Positions 35,130 to 45,840 of a stretch of 64,000 nucleotides of DNA are shown here, piece after piece (positions within the stretch are counted from its first letter, which is position 1; every line of letters begins with the position of its first letter). Both the position numbers and the translations under genes were made by a program. Origin of the DNA: Undaria pinnatifida (taxonomy: Eukaryota; Sar; Phaeophyceae; Laminariales; Alariaceae); contig JABAKD010000021.1 of the NCBI GenBank assembly GCA_012845835.1, positions 4,150,206 through 4,214,205 on the forward strand, given 5' to 3'. The notes below the pieces were generated by a model that saw only the letters and a program-made list of their open reading frames with translations, searched no databases and was not told where the DNA came from.

Positions 35130-35600
35130 TCTGACGCGTGCTGCGATAGAGAGAGAGATGCACCGCGTTTTTCCTGATGTTTCCTCGATTTGAGAGCTTG
35201 ATAACATCTCTCCCAAATACTGATCTCTCGGAGTAAAAGAAGAAAAAAAAAACGCTACACACTTACTTGTACATGTATGTCCCAAATACTGATCTCTTGC
35301 GAGAAAAAGAAGAAAAAAAAAAAACGCTACACTTACTTGTACATGGGCCGTGGATGACAAAATCCCGTAGAGCCTAGGTACGCGACGAGAACCATGACAA
35401 AAGAGAAAAAAAAAAGGCCTACAAACAAGTATTATTTATTTTTTTCCCCGACGATTTTGTGTTAAAAATCTCCGCCATTTAGAACCATTTTCGCTAAAAA
35501 AAAGTTATTCCTCCATCTTAGAGGAAACGTAGCATTGGCTGCGAAAGCAACTGAGTTAAATCGACACACGACGCGTATGAAAATACGCGGAAGTGTGGTG
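35130..35600 (+). mobile_element. R2 element with internal tandem duplication
   Basis: Starts GACGCGTGCTGCGATAGAGA and has ACATCTCTCCCAAATACTGA. A ~75-bp segment (CCCAAATACTGATCTCT... CTTACTTGTACATG) is duplicated. Later come GCCTAGGTACGCGACGAGAA, CCGACGATTTTGTG and TTCCTCCATCTTAGAGGAAA. Confidence 0.65.
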
Positions 35601-35678
35601 AGCTAAAGCTTTATTTTTCCCCATCCGCCGGAGGATAAAAAAAAAATAAAAAAAAAAGTACTACCTCTGTGGTATGTA

Positions 35679-36090
35679 GTGGTACTCTGAGTGAGTGGGG
35701 GATGCCTGGTTGGTCGGTGTTGGGAAGCGTGCTCCTCATGGGTTCCGGTGCCCTTGTTTGGTCTCTCCTCATGGCTCGCTGGATAGACTCAAAAGCTTAC
35801 ACATTTATTTCCTCTGACATTGAACTCTAAAAGACAGACAAAACAGGCCTAGCCACGATAGGGCTGGGTAGAGCAGGTAGAGCAGGTAGAGCAGGTAGAG
35901 CAGGTAGAGCAGGTAGTGAGATGTGGGGCGTCCTCCTGCTTGTCCCATCATCGTCACCTACATTATCGCCCATCTATGATGGCCTTGACGTGAATGTGAC
36001 ATCTAATGTCACATGGTTTCACCTCAACCATGAAATGGTTTCACGTCGAATCTATAAACTATCCTTCTACGGAGGGCACTCCATTACACG
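35679..36090 (+). repeat. R15 duplicated segment, copy 1 (possible broken coding sequence)
   Basis: About 400 bp nearly identical to 42404-42785. The first half corresponds to the hydrophobic frame seen in copy 2, but here a 4-bp AGTG duplication and a stop break it. A minisatellite GAGCAGGTA (five units, 35.87-35.91 kb) follows, then a second frame starting MWGVLLLVPSSSPTLSPIYD. Between copies this second frame differs by conservative changes and one 3-bp indel, weak evidence of past coding. Confidence 0.5.
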
Positions 36091-36361
36091 TAGCACGCTG
36101 TTAAGACACGGCCTCGAGAGGCCTGTAATTTATCCGAATTTGAGATCATTTGGATGGGTTTCGTATGATAAAGTTGTCGTTTTATATGCGGGAAAGTTAG
36201 GAAATCGATCGGAGGTGCGTGCCTCCGATCTCAGAAGCCATCCGGGGCTCTGGTGGAATCGAATAAAGCTACGTCTCTACGGAGGCAAAGAAAGTGAGTA
36301 CTCTCCGAGGACCTGCTCAATTGGCAAACCTGCAGCGGGCACTCTGTGTCCCCACCTATAA
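35921..36361 (+). other. 146-codon open frame in R15, uncertain
   Basis: Starts MWGVLLLVPSSSPTLSPIYD, includes NVTSNVTWFHLNHEMVSRRI, and continues past the end of the duplicated block into unique sequence to a stop at 36361. The N-terminus could be a short hydrophobic leader. No domain recognised. The homologous frame at 42618 is open for only 75 codons because the sequences diverge after the shared block. Confidence 0.25.
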
Positions 36362-36411
36362 CCTTACAACGCATCTTTTTTTGCGGTCTTATCGTTTCGT
36401 GGAATGCTTAG

Positions 36412-36862
36412 TGTCAAGGTATTAGTGGGGCAGTAGTAGTCCGTTTGACCACTTGCAAAAGGCAAACCAGTGCTAAGCCTTATAACACTCGCCACCCCTG
36501 AAACGGCGGGATGATAGCAGGTCGGCCGGAAACACGGGCGGACGTGTCAATATCCAAGCGGTTTCGTTTCCTGGGGATACCGGGGCGAGTATTTTTCAAG
36601 TTCGACATGATGGGGAAAGTCTGAAAAAGTGTTATTGTCATCATTGTGGATGGTGGGATTTGAACCCACGACCCCCAAAAAAAAAACATGGTCTGTCGAC
36701 GACCCCATTTGTTAAGGAACTAGTGGGGTATTCGTCCGTTTGACCACTTGCAAAAGGACAACCAATAGGTTACCCAAACTAAGCCTTATTTAACAGGCCT
36801 TAGTCCGTTTGGCCACCACTTGCAAAAGGTTAACCGATTGTCTACCCAAACAAATCCTTATA
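36412..36862 (-). mobile_element. R6 A-B-A element, inverse, with an extra box A
   Basis: GTCCGTTTGACCACTTGCAA occurs three times (36.45, 36.74 and 36.81 kb). Box B is complete: ACACTCGCCACCCCTGAAAC, GGTGGGATTTGAACCCACGA, GACGACCCCATTTGTTA. Two tandem box A copies follow at the far side. Confidence 0.75.
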
Positions 36863-37148
36863 ACATTAGCTACGCTGCGCCAAGCAGATGGCCTATAAAA
36901 CATGGTATTTTTCGTCAGTGAGTTACTGAGTCGCCCGTACGAGTGGCTCAAATCCAGCAACGAACAAGGAAGGAGGTACATGATAACATCCCCCCTCCCG
37001 TACGTGTTATTTTTGGTGTACGTGCCATTAGCCGACAAGCTGACGTTTTCAGTCGACTGGCTACGCCGGTTGATGGCCAGCCGACTTGTCGACTTTTTTA
37101 GTCAGGCGAGCGAAGTGAGCCAAGTAGCTCCACCCGGCCAGGGCGGGC

Positions 37149-37235
37149 GGGGGGGGGGGGGGGGGGGGGTACTGTTAAGGTGTTAGTGGGGTATTAGGTT
37201 AACCAATAGCTTACCCAAACTTAGCCTTAGCCCCC
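37149..37235 (-). repeat. Poly(G) run and solitary R6 box A
   Basis: A G run of ~20 bases (37149-37168) is followed by TTAAGGTGTTAGTGGGGTAT, GGTTAACCAATAGCTTACCC and AAACTTAGCC. This is a box A with an internal deletion and no box B. Confidence 0.6.
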
Positions 37236-37247
37236 CTAGTTCCTTAA

Positions 37248-37445
37248 CAGTACTCAGTTTGTGCATGGCCGTGGTCGTACGACCAAAGACCCTCGCATCC
37301 TTACTATGCCGGGACGGAGCGCGTCGGGTTTTCACCAAACAGGCAGACATTACTTGCACCGAGCGCGAAGTGCCGTGAGGTGTTCGGCGAGTCGCACGAA
37401 GGGCGAACTGCGTCCTCCCAAGAACCGCTCGTAAGACGGACTTCG
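37248..37445 (-). repeat. R8 copy, inverse
   Basis: ACTCAGTTTGTGCATGGCCG, CTATGCCGGGACGGAGCGCG, GTCGGGTTTTCACC and AGAACCGCTCGTAAG. Confidence 0.75.
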
Positions 37446-37820
37446 GCACCTTGCGCCTACTTTTTTGCGTATGGATGACAGCGCCAATGAGTTAGTTTGT
37501 TTTCTGGTGTGGCCACTCCAGAGACAGCAATGGGTAACAATATGTAGCTGCCTCCAGGGCGCCTTACCATATTCACACTACGTGATGCGATCATTCCCCT
37601 TGTGCGAAGTTAGGGTTCTCACACCCCGCACAATATGATCTAACTCGATAACCATCATGATGACCGCCAAAAAAAGAAAAAGAAAAGAAAACGGTACCCT
37701 GGTTGTCTAGCTCACGCAGTGACTGGCATGTTTTACGGCGTCGTTGCCAGCCAACGCCAACCCCAATATGCATATAATGTTTTACAGCGTCGGTGCCAAC
37801 CGAGGTCAACTATCATATAC

Positions 37821-38345
37821 ACCTAGACCTAGCACCACGCGTATAGCAAACCCCTGCATCTATGCGACCTAAAGCCCTCCCCCCCCGCCCCCCGCCACAT
37901 CCCCCCCCCCCTCCCCCACAAGAAGGATGTATAGTTCCCACGCACAAATTGACCTGCCCCACCCGTCCCCTCCCCCCCCTCCCCCCCTCCCGCCCCCCTT
38001 TTGATCAAAATCAGGCCCCCACGTCCTTCAAAACACCGCCCTCCCCTCACCGGATATTCGACTTACAGGATTCATTTGATAAACTGATGCATTTCCTCCC
38101 ACAGCTGTCAGATTTTGTCCCCCTCATAAACGGGTTTTCTAGTTTCCGCGCACAGACTGCCTAACATCACCCTGTTGACCCTGATAGCTACACTGTAGCT
38201 GCAAGGGGAGTCGCCGACCTATATCCTTAATGAGGACACACAACCCGTAATACGCGCGATCGGAGTATCACACACAGCTTGCAAAGATGAGTTTCGACAA
38301 AATATTCGATCTCACAGCTGGAGTGTTTTTTAATTTTTATAGTAT
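37821..38345 (-). mobile_element. R7 element, full length
   Basis: CCTAGACCTAGCACCACGCG to ATCTCACAGCTGGAGTGTTT, then TTTAATTTTTATAG. Same layout as 29.54-30.06 kb. It is followed by a G run (38354-38372). Confidence 0.85.
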
Positions 38346-38664
38346 ACATTTTAGGGGGAGGGGGGGGGGGGGTCAAAGGGAAAAAACAATGCGTCACACG
38401 TGAAACTACCCCTCATACATGTACGGAAACCAACTAATAAGTCGGATAATCGGCACCCTCGGGAAACGACTAATTGATGGTCCCACTAATAACCTAGTAA
38501 GTGACTCAAGTCGTGACGACTCACACCTCTACAAGATAGAGTACAGAACGCACCCTTTCCGAAAACAAGAAACCCAGCATGCTGGGCTTGCATTTTTTGT
38601 GTTTTCTTATTTCGTGTCCCGTTAATGGCACGTTCAGCAATAGAGGTATACCTTTTTTTGGCTA

Positions 38665-38968
38665 TGTTGTTTTCTGAGCGACGGGGCTCCTTAACCCCTT
38701 TAGAGCCCCCAGACCCCTCCCTATACTAATTCCAAGCAATTTTGTCGCCAAAAACGGGTTTCCAGTAGTAAAGGCGTTAGTAACCCCAAATCGTCGGAAA
38801 ATAAAACCTTCATTTTTTTTTTGGCGTGGTCCTCGTGGTATACCTAGGCCGCGTGTAAGATTTTTCATCAGATAGCAGTTTTGTTTTTCCCTCCATACAT
38901 CAGTTTTCAAGAGGGACATGTCTTATGTTCCCTAAACTGTAAAATTGAGGAACCTCTATCGTAGAAAG
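38665..38968 (-). mobile_element. R2 element carrying an R1 insertion
   Basis: R2 sequence GAGCGACGGGGCTCC is interrupted at 38691 by R1 and resumes with AACCCCAAATCGTCGGAAAA, GTATACCTAGGCCGCGTG, TTTTTCATCAGATAGCAGTT and GAGGAACCTCTATCGTAG. The uninterrupted R2 order is seen at 41.55 and 52.51 kb (GGGTTAAGGAACCCCGTCGT). Confidence 0.75.
38691..38780 (-). mobile_element. R1 element nested in R2
   Basis: TTAACCCCTTTAGAGCCCCC to AGTAAAGGCGTTAG. The insertion is at the TTAA of the R2 motif CCTTAACCC. Confidence 0.85.
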
Positions 38969-39394
38969 GCGTCAAAAATGTGTGCTTGGAACGGGCGGGA
39001 GCGGTTGGCGACGGCGCCCCAGCCTATAGTAGGAAGCCTAAGTAAGGTTGGCGGGGTGTCTGTCGGATGTTTTTCGCTTTCAACATGTTCTCTCTTCTGT
39101 ATGTGATGATGCTTATTGGAGTCTAGGTTCCACCGCATTTGTCTCAGGTTGCACCGCATTTCTTTGGGTAGCGTATGTATGGAGCGGCAAGCTCGGCGAG
39201 GATATCACCCACGATTCCGCGATTCCTCCCCTCGGTGAGGGTAAACGGAAACTTGCCTCCCTTCTTGAAGGTGCTCGGGCGGGTCCGCTTGGACAAGGTC
39301 GCGAAGAAATTTGACGTAGTACCCCTTTCCCCCCATCAGTAGGGCTGCGAATCCGCACGACTTAAGTCACCAACTACAGTAGTTACGAGTCGGA

Positions 39395-39800
39395 CTGAAA
39401 ATTACTTCGCTTTACGGAGGTGCCGATTATCCGACTTTTGGGGTTTCCATACTCGGAGGAAAGACTTTTTAAAGCGGAGTGTTCGTTTTTTTCTGTTCTA
39501 GGAGGGCCGCCCTCGGCCGGCCGGGGGGGACTGATTTGGTCCGCCTCGCTCTTCTGGCTTAAGTCGGAAAGTCGGCTGACCATCATCAGCTGATCTCGCC
39601 GGCCGACCTGCCAACTAAATTCATTTTGTTGGCTAACGACACCTACTGACTAGTTTTCAGCGATGAAATTCTGCCGCCGGTCGACACTTGCCGACTAAAG
39701 CCACTTAGTCGGCTAACGGCAATACCGATTAGTTTTTTAGTCGTCAAAATTCGGCGGCAACTATCGATTTTTTTTAGCCGTTAAAATTCTGCCGACTCAC
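39395..39800. repeat. Degenerate ~95-bp tandem (GTCGGCTAACGGC units)
   Basis: GTCGGCTGACCATCATCAGC, TTGTTGGCTAACGACACC, TTAGTCGGCTAACGGCAATA with AGTTTTTTAGTCGTCAAAAT and AGCCGTTAAAATTCTGCCGA. Three diverged units; an extra GC-rich block at 39.50-39.53 kb. Confidence 0.55.
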
Positions 39801-39976
39801 TGCTCTAGGTATAATAGAGGTTCTCAATTAAAGACCGCTGACGCCGGCCTCGGATAGAGGTGCGCTGGCTCTTTTCTTTCCTTCTGAGGACGGGTGATGG
39901 CTTGAGGAGCTCTACGTATGTATGCCTTTTAAGGCAAAAACTAGTTACAATGAGGAAACTGAAGGCCCAACTACCA

Positions 39977-40053
39977 TTAACGCCTTTACAACTACAGTAG
40001 AAACCCGTTTTCGGGGACAAATTACTTGGAATTAGTATAAGAAGGGGATAAAC
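39977..40053 (+). mobile_element. R1 element, 3' end truncated
   Basis: TTAACGCCTTTACAACTACA to GAATTAGTATAAGAAGGGGA. Confidence 0.75.
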
Positions 40054-40229
40054 GACACATGCTGCACGGTAGATGTGCACTGGCTCGTTTTTTTGCCCTT
40101 TTGAGAAGGGTGATGGCTTTTGAGGAGCTCCACGTATGCCTCCTAAGAGAAACGCTACTTATAATGAGTAAAGCTGAACGTGCAGACCGATTATGACCAA
40201 ACCCATGTGGCCTAGACATACCTTATATA

Positions 40230-40764
40230 TATTATAAAAATTAAAATACACTCCAGCTGTGAGATCGAATATTTTGTCGAAACTCATCCTTTGCAAGCTG
40301 TGTGTGATACTCCGATCGCGCGTATTACGGGCGTTGTGTGTCCTCATTAAGGATATAGGTCGGCGACTCCCCTTGCAACTACAGTGTAGCTACCAGGGTC
40401 AACAGGGTGATGTTAGGCAGTCTGTGCGCGGAAACTATAAAACCTGTTTCTGAGGGGGAAAAAATCTGACAGCTGTGGAAGGAAATGCATCAGTTTATCA
40501 AGTGAATCCTGTAAGTCGAATATCCGGCGAGGGGAGGGCGGAGTTTTGAAGGACGTGGGGGCCTGATTTTGATCAAAAGGGGGGCGGAAGGGGGGGAGGG
40601 GGGGGAGGGGACGGGTGGGGCAGGGCAATTTGTGCGTGGAAACTATAAATCCTTCTTGTGGGGGAGGGGAGGGGAATGTGGCGGGGGAGGCGGGGGGCGG
40701 GGGGGGAGGGCTTTAGGTCGCATAGTGTAGGGGTTTGCTATACGCGTGGTGCTAGGTCTAGGCG
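40230..40764 (+). mobile_element. R7 element, full length
   Basis: ATACACTCCAGCTGTGAGAT to ACGCGTGGTGCTAGGTCTAG; ~530 bp. G-rich part at 40.56-40.71 kb. The minus-strand frame is shared with other copies from MPCPTRPLPP onward. Confidence 0.85.
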
Positions 40765-40914
40765 ATGGTGCGGGTGATGGGGAAGGAGGGGGCGTTGGGG
40801 GCGGGGGTGGGTGGGAATTGCAGCAGCGGCATGGACGGCTCTAAAAAGATAACGAAGCGATATCCAGGGCGTGGCAAGTGTTTATTACTCTGGCGGATTT
40901 CGATATTAGGTGGG

Positions 40915-41130
40915 GCGGGGTGGGGGGGGGGGGGGGGGGGGGCGGGGCAAGAGGATTAGGCCACATATAATATTAAAATACACTCCAGCTATGAGATCAA
41001 GGATATATACATATATACATATATATATGTTCATGTTGCAAAACGAAATACTAATGACATATTTTTTCGTCGATTTTTTTTGGTCATAGAATGAGAAAAA
41101 TGGCAAAAAATAAATATATATATATACATG
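40915..41130. repeat. Poly(G) run, R7 head fragment, AT microsatellite
   Basis: G run at 40921-40941, then AAATACACTCCAGCTATGAG (R7 start) and TATATACATATATAT repeats. Confidence 0.75.
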
Positions 41131-41288
41131 ATGAGCTAAATTAATGACAACTCTATCGTCCTATAATAGTCACGCGTCAGCCTCGGAACAAAACTAGGTG
41201 CACCGCCTGCAGCGGTCCAGTAGAGCTTGCATGCCGAATGACCGAGGGAGGGAGCACGAGAGGCATCCCACACCCCGCTGGGGCGCAG

Positions 41289-41640
41289 AAGGACGCGTGC
41301 TACGATAGAGGCGCACCGCTTTTCTTTTTTTTCTTTTGTTCTGAGATTATTCCTCAATTTCGGAGCTTAAGACATGTCCCTTGACCAACAACTGATGATC
41401 TGGAGAAGGAAAAAAAAATCAAAACTGCTGCATATATGTGTGCCGGATGGAAAAATCCCATGACCCAGATATATATATATATACAACGAAGAATACAACG
41501 AGAATCTTGAAAAAAAAAATGGCCTATTATTTATTTATTTTCCGGCGATGTTGGGCTAAGGAATCCCGTCATTCAGGGGGAAAAAAATTGCCCCAAAAAA
41601 GGTGTACCTCTGCATGCAACGGAGCTCACCATACATCACC
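41289..41640 (+). mobile_element. R2 element, full length
   Basis: GGACGCGTGCTACGATAGAG GCGCACC at the left; AAAAGGTGTACCTCTGCATG at the right is the decayed complement. Internal blocks: CTCAATTTCGGAGCTTAAGA, GCCGGATGGAAAAATCCCAT, ACAACGAGAATC and CCGGCGATGTTGGGCTAAGG. Confidence 0.75.
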
Positions 41641-41786
41641 CTAAGAACGGCTTTCGAAGAAATTTGCCGCGCGCAGCCCGGTCAACTTTCTTTTCTATGC
41701 GCTGAGGGGTCCTAAAACAAATTCGCTCGGACCATTCATTGTCGTTACCAACCGATGTTTCCACCCCTCGGAATACTGCAACTGTT

Positions 41787-42236
41787 ACATACAAGGCTTG
41801 GTTTTGGGTAAGCTATTGTTATTGGTCAACTTTTTTGCTCAATCAAGCGGTCAAACGGACTAACAATACCTCCACTAATTCCTTGACGAACGGCGTCGTC
41901 GGCAGGACCGTGTTATCATTTTCGGTCGTGGGTTCGAATCCAACCATCCGTAATAATACTAAAACATTTTTTGTTTCAAACTTTTCCCCGTGTCGAAACT
42001 TGAAAAAAAAAAAAAGTCGCTCTCTCCCGAGGGTATCCCCCAAAGAGCTGAAACCGCTTGTTGGCTATCGACACGCGTCCGCCCGTATATTCGGCCGACC
42101 CGGTGTTCCCGCCGTTTCAGGGGGAAGGGGGGGGGCGTTAGAAGGCTTAGTTTGGGTAAGCAATATTGGTTAACCTATTTTGCAAGTAAGTGGTCAAACG
42201 GACTGATACCCTACTAATAATTCCTTAACAAGTTTG
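41787..42236 (+). mobile_element. R6 A-B-A element
   Basis: Box A at 41.79-41.89 kb (AAGCGGTCAAACGGACTAAC) and again at 42.15-42.24 kb (AAGTGGTCAAACGGACTGAT). Between them are GGCGTCGTCGGCAGGACC, box B GTGGGTTCGAATCCAACC, and a polypurine tract CAGGGGGAAGGGGGGGG just before the second box A. Confidence 0.8.
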
Positions 42237-42338
42237 TCCTGCCTTGGGACGGCTCACACGGCAGGCCCATTCCCCGACGGACGCACGCTCGTCACTCACG
42301 GAAAGGGGGAGGTCCGTGCCTCGCCCAACTGTTAACAA

Positions 42339-42572
42339 GTGGTTACTAATAAGAGAAGAAGCATTAAAGCGCTAGAAGCTGAACCCGAAGAGCAACAATT
42401 GTGGTGGTACTCCGAGTGGGAGATGCGTGGTTGGTCGGTGTTGGGAAGCGTGCTCCTCATGGGTTCCGGTGCCCTTGTTTGGTCTCTCCTCATGGCTCGC
42501 TGGATAGACCCAAAAGCTTATATATTATTTCCTCTGACATTGAACTCTAAAAGACAGACAAAACAGGCCTAG
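42339..42572 (+). other. Hydrophobic 77-codon frame in R15, copy 2
   Basis: Contains EPEEQQLWWYSEWEMRGWSV then the membrane-like LGSVLLMGSGALVWSLLMAR and a basic tail ending RQTKQA. In copy 1 (35.7 kb) the same frame is destroyed by a 4-bp duplication. Its first ~22 codons lie upstream of the duplicated block. It could be a coding relic carried by a repeat. No family recognised. Confidence 0.3.
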
Positions 42573-42785
42573 GCACGGTAGGGCAGGGTAGTAGAGCGGG
42601 TAGAGCAGGGCAGTGAGATGTGGGGCGTCCTGCTTGTCCCATCATCGTCACCTACATTACCGCCCGTTTATGATGGCCTTGACGTGAGTGTGACATCTAA
42701 TATCACGTGGTTTCACCTCAACCATGACATGGTCTCACGTCGAATCTATACACTATCCTTCTACGGAGGGCACTCCATCACACAA
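42404..42785 (+). repeat. R15 duplicated segment, copy 2
   Basis: Matches 35679-36090 in order: GGTACTCCGAGTGGGA, GGTCGGTGTTGGGAAGCGTG, GACATTGAACTCTAAAAGAC, a shorter GAGCAGGTA-like minisatellite, then GTGAGATGTGGGGCGTCCTG and CTTCTACGGAGGGCACTCCA. Confidence 0.9.
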
Positions 42786-42875
42786 TACTATGTCCTGCAA
42801 ATAGGCATACGAACAGAGCCAAACGTTTTTGAAAAGAATATGTAAATAATAGAGAAAAATTCCGACGGTTGTTTT

Positions 42876-42965
42876 TTAACGCCTTTACAACTGGAAACCC
42901 GTTTTTGGGGACAAAATTACTTGGATTTAGTAGAGGGAGGGGTTCGGGGGCTCTAAAGGGGTTAA
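42876..42965 (+). mobile_element. R1 TTAA-ended miniature element, best-preserved copy
   Basis: TTAACGCCTTTACAACTGGA, ACCCGTTTTTGGGGACAAAA, CTCTAAAGGGGTTAA; TTAA at both ends. About 75 bp from a second near-identical copy. Confidence 0.92.
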
Positions 42966-43040
42966 GCTACGTACGTACATACTGTTGTGCGGGGTACCTC
43001 GATTTAAGAGCCCCCCCGTGGCAAGCGGAAACAAGCGCTC

Positions 43041-43130
43041 TTAACCCCTTTACAACTGGAAACCCGTTTTTGGGGACAAAATTACTTGGATTTAGTATAG
43101 GGAGGGGTTCGGGGGCTCTAAAGCCGTTAA
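43041..43130 (+). mobile_element. R1 TTAA-ended miniature element
   Basis: TTAACCCCTTTACAACTGGA to CTCTAAAGCCGTTAA; TTAA at both ends. Only a few differences from the previous copy over 90 bp, so a recent duplication or a young family. Confidence 0.92.
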
Positions 43131-43159
43131 TACAATAATTTGCTTATTATATAGTACAC

Positions 43160-43230
43160 GTGAGTGGCCAAGTTGGAACCTGCATGGTAGAGAGACCTGC
43201 AAAGGGTGGTTTGTGTGTGACATCCCTTGG
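43160..43230 (+). repeat. R13 fragment
   Basis: AGTTGGAACCTGCATGGTAG AGAGACCTGCAAAGGGTGG matches the start of R13 at 52.21 kb. Confidence 0.65.
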
Positions 43231-43635
43231 TCTTATACTATCTGCTAGTGGCAAACATATACCAGGTAGCTTTTTAGTATGCGGTACCGGGACATACACG
43301 CCGATTTGACCGTTCTCTCAAGTCTCGAATGCTCTCATCATCCCGGGCGCGCTCTTAAATCGTGGTACCCACTGCTGTGAGTACCTCGGTCATTCGGGAA
43401 AAAAAAAAAAAAAACGGTGGTTCAGCCCCATAAAATAAAGTGCTACGAATAAGCTCCTCTATTCATGGCACGCGCCGAGGGAACACGCAGGGCTTCATCA
43501 GCCCCCAAAAAAAGAAATGCTCAGACGAACGTCCCTCATCGTTCCCCCCCCCCCCCCCCCAACGGGGGGTAGCAGATTCGCCACACATCCACCAAGCAAT
43601 GGGGCGTTCTGCGATCCGGGGGGGGGGGGGGGGGG

Positions 43636-43880
43636 GGGGGCGTTCTACGGTAGCCCCCCCAACTTAGTTACCGGTTTTAAAGCCAGATCTCGGCCGTTCC
43701 TCCTGAAATACATATATGGAGGCCCTCTTCCCAACCCTGATATCATCCTTCGATGGTCCTTTGCACTCAAGAAAATGTACAAGTAAGTATGGAGATATTT
43801 TTTTCATAGCATCCGCCCTCCTCGTGTCGCTGTTTTTTTTAGGGGGGGGGTTATTATCGAAGAATCAGTCGGGGGTATAC
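43636..43880 (+). mobile_element. R3 element with flanking homopolymers
   Basis: Preceded by C (43543-43560) and G (43619-43640) runs. TTCTACGGTAGCCCCCCCAA opens the element. The core is ACCGGTTTTAAAGCCAGATC, CGTTCCTCCTGAAATACAT; the right end ATCGAAGAATCAGTC is decayed. Confidence 0.75.
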
Positions 43881-44009
43881 CGTTTTTGGGTCAAGAGCAT
43901 TTCGTGACTTAAACGCACTTCTCAACTAAGGAACTACTAATAGCAAATAAGCCAGTCAATGTCGGTGGAATCCCAAATCTGCGCTGACGAGAAGCCCGAC
44001 AAGCACTTA

Positions 44010-44290
44010 TCCGCCCCAACAAGGGGGCGTGTCCGCTACTCCCCCCCCCCAGCCCCCCAACGCCCATGGAAGTACAGCAAGTACTTAATACACGCCTCAA
44101 TACGGGGCGTGTCCACTGCTGTCCCCCCCCCCTTTCCCACCCAAGTCTTTTTAAGCGCAACAAGTTGTGGTACTTAAGCGCCTCAATGCAGGGCGTGTCT
44201 ACTACTACTGCCACCCCCCCTCCTCTCCGAAACGCCTCAAAACGGGGCGTGTCCACTACCCCAACCCTCCCCCATCCCAACTCTGTCTCG
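44010..44290 (+). repeat. Tandem repeat with GGGGCGTGTCCACTACT units, 4 copies
   Basis: GGGGGCGTGTCCGCTACT, ACGGGGCGTGTCCACTGCTG, GCAGGGCGTGTCTACTACT and ACGGGGCGTGTCCACTACCC each precede a C run. CGCCTCAA precedes three of them. Spacing 60-120 bp. Confidence 0.75.
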
Positions 44291-44607
44291 CCATAGGCCC
44301 CCATACGCAGCGTGTTCAGACACATATGTACGCGGTATCGGTGCAGCAACCGTTGTTTTTTTTCAAGGGCAAGCCTCGGGAAAACTCCCGGGGATCGTGG
44401 AACCGCGGTAAATCGACCATAATAACAGACTTATGTTAAGGCACGGCCTTGAAATGCCGGCAATTCCTTGACTGAGACAGGAAATTGGCCGTTTTCTTAT
44501 GTGATAGGATGGCGTTTTGTTTTCGGGGTAGTAGTCATGAGACGGAGAGGCTAGTGCCTCCCGTCCTGGTTGTCATCGTTGGGGAACATGAACCTTGTGG
44601 ATTCATA

Positions 44608-44688
44608 TCTTTTAGAGCCCCCAATCCCCCCCATTACTAAATCCAAGTAATTTTGTCCCCAAAACGGGTTTCCAGTTGTAAAGGCGCA
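44608..44688 (-). mobile_element. R1 element, ends decayed
   Basis: TTTTAGAGCCCCCAATCCCC to CCAGTTGTAAAGGCG. Confidence 0.75.
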
Positions 44689-44904
44689 GGTCTATTCGAG
44701 TGCTCAGTCTATTCGCACGAATAAGATAAGAAGCAGTTGAAACTTATGCTGAATATTACGGATGAATCTTCGGTGGAACTTAGATGTAAACGTAGGCTTG
44801 AGTGCTGTTAATAAGGTTGTTCCGTTTTCCTGGCGATGTTCTACCGGACTACGACGGGTATTGTTCCGTGATGATCAAGGCGGCGATCCAGAGCCCACCA
44901 TGAT

Positions 44905-44997
44905 CTCTCTCCCTTCTCTCTCCCTTCTCTCTCCCTTCTCTCCCCCTTCTCTCTCCTTTTTTTTCTCTTCTCTCTCTCTCTCTCTCTCTCTCTCCTT
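44905..44997 (+). repeat. CT-rich minisatellite
   Basis: Units of TCTCTCCCTTC followed by (CT)n; pure pyrimidine over ~90 bp. Confidence 0.9.
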
Positions 44998-45104
44998 TCT
45001 TTCCTCTTCCTCCTCGGTTGCCGTCAAGCTCCCTTCCCAAACAATCCCTTTTTATGTCTTATCACAACTGATCTTAACAGGCACTTCGGTGCCACCTCTG
45101 CAGA

Positions 45105-45385
45105 GCCATTCTACGGTAGCCCCCCCAACCTCTTTCTTTAACGCAATCGCCGGTTTCAAAACGAGCTCCTATGATACCGGTCGTATCTCCTGAAACACGA
45201 TGTCCCTCGACACCCTCCCCGACGTCGTCGATCGTTAGACCTTTGTACACAAGAAACTACATGGATGGATACTTTTTTCAATAAGTGCATATCCTTCCTT
45301 GTGTCGAGCAGCCATGAAACGTTCGTTAAACAAAATCGCGCTGGTTTCGGAGGGGGGATATTATCGTAGAAACCAGTCTGCATCT
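45105..45385 (+). mobile_element. R3 element, full length
   Basis: CATTCTACGGTAGCCCCCCC at the left and TTATCGTAGAAACCAGTC at the right. Internal ATCGCCGGTTTCAAAACGAG, CGTATCTCCTGAAACACGAT, TCGAGCAGCCATGAAACGTT. Confidence 0.8.
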
Positions 45386-45689
45386 CTTCGCATGGAAGAC
45401 AGAGCCTCTCTCCACACAACCATTGTTGTGTTCACGGTCTGATCTTCGGTTCTATGGTGGAACTAAAGAACGCTGCTTCTCTCCCGCTTTGAGATGCGAT
45501 AGTGAGTCAAAACCGGGGACATGCCCACCTCGTCGACCAGTAGAGATACTCTGTGTCGCACCCCTACCTATTTTTAGCAACGCCACACTTACTTACCAAA
45601 ACCAAGCAAAAGCACAGTAAGAAAGACCTAACCGCGGCGAATCGAATGACGGTGTTTCTCTTTTTCTCTTTTTTTCCACGAAGCAGGAA

Positions 45690-45840
45690 CCTCGGTACGG
45701 CCTCGGGAATGTTGTTGCCTCGGGAATTCGAGCGCGGTATGGCCTCGGGAATTTTACCTCGGGAATGCGACCGCGGTATGGCCTCGGGAATTTTACCTCG
45801 GGAATTCGACCGCCGTATGGCCTCGGGAATTTCACCAGCC
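45690..45840 (+). repeat. ~45-bp tandem repeat, about 3.5 copies
   Basis: Unit CGGTATGGCCTCGGGAATTT TACCTCGGGAATTCGACCG; each unit carries CCTCGGGAAT twice. The 298-codon minus-strand frame (45593-46489) is read-through of this plus R3. Confidence 0.85.
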
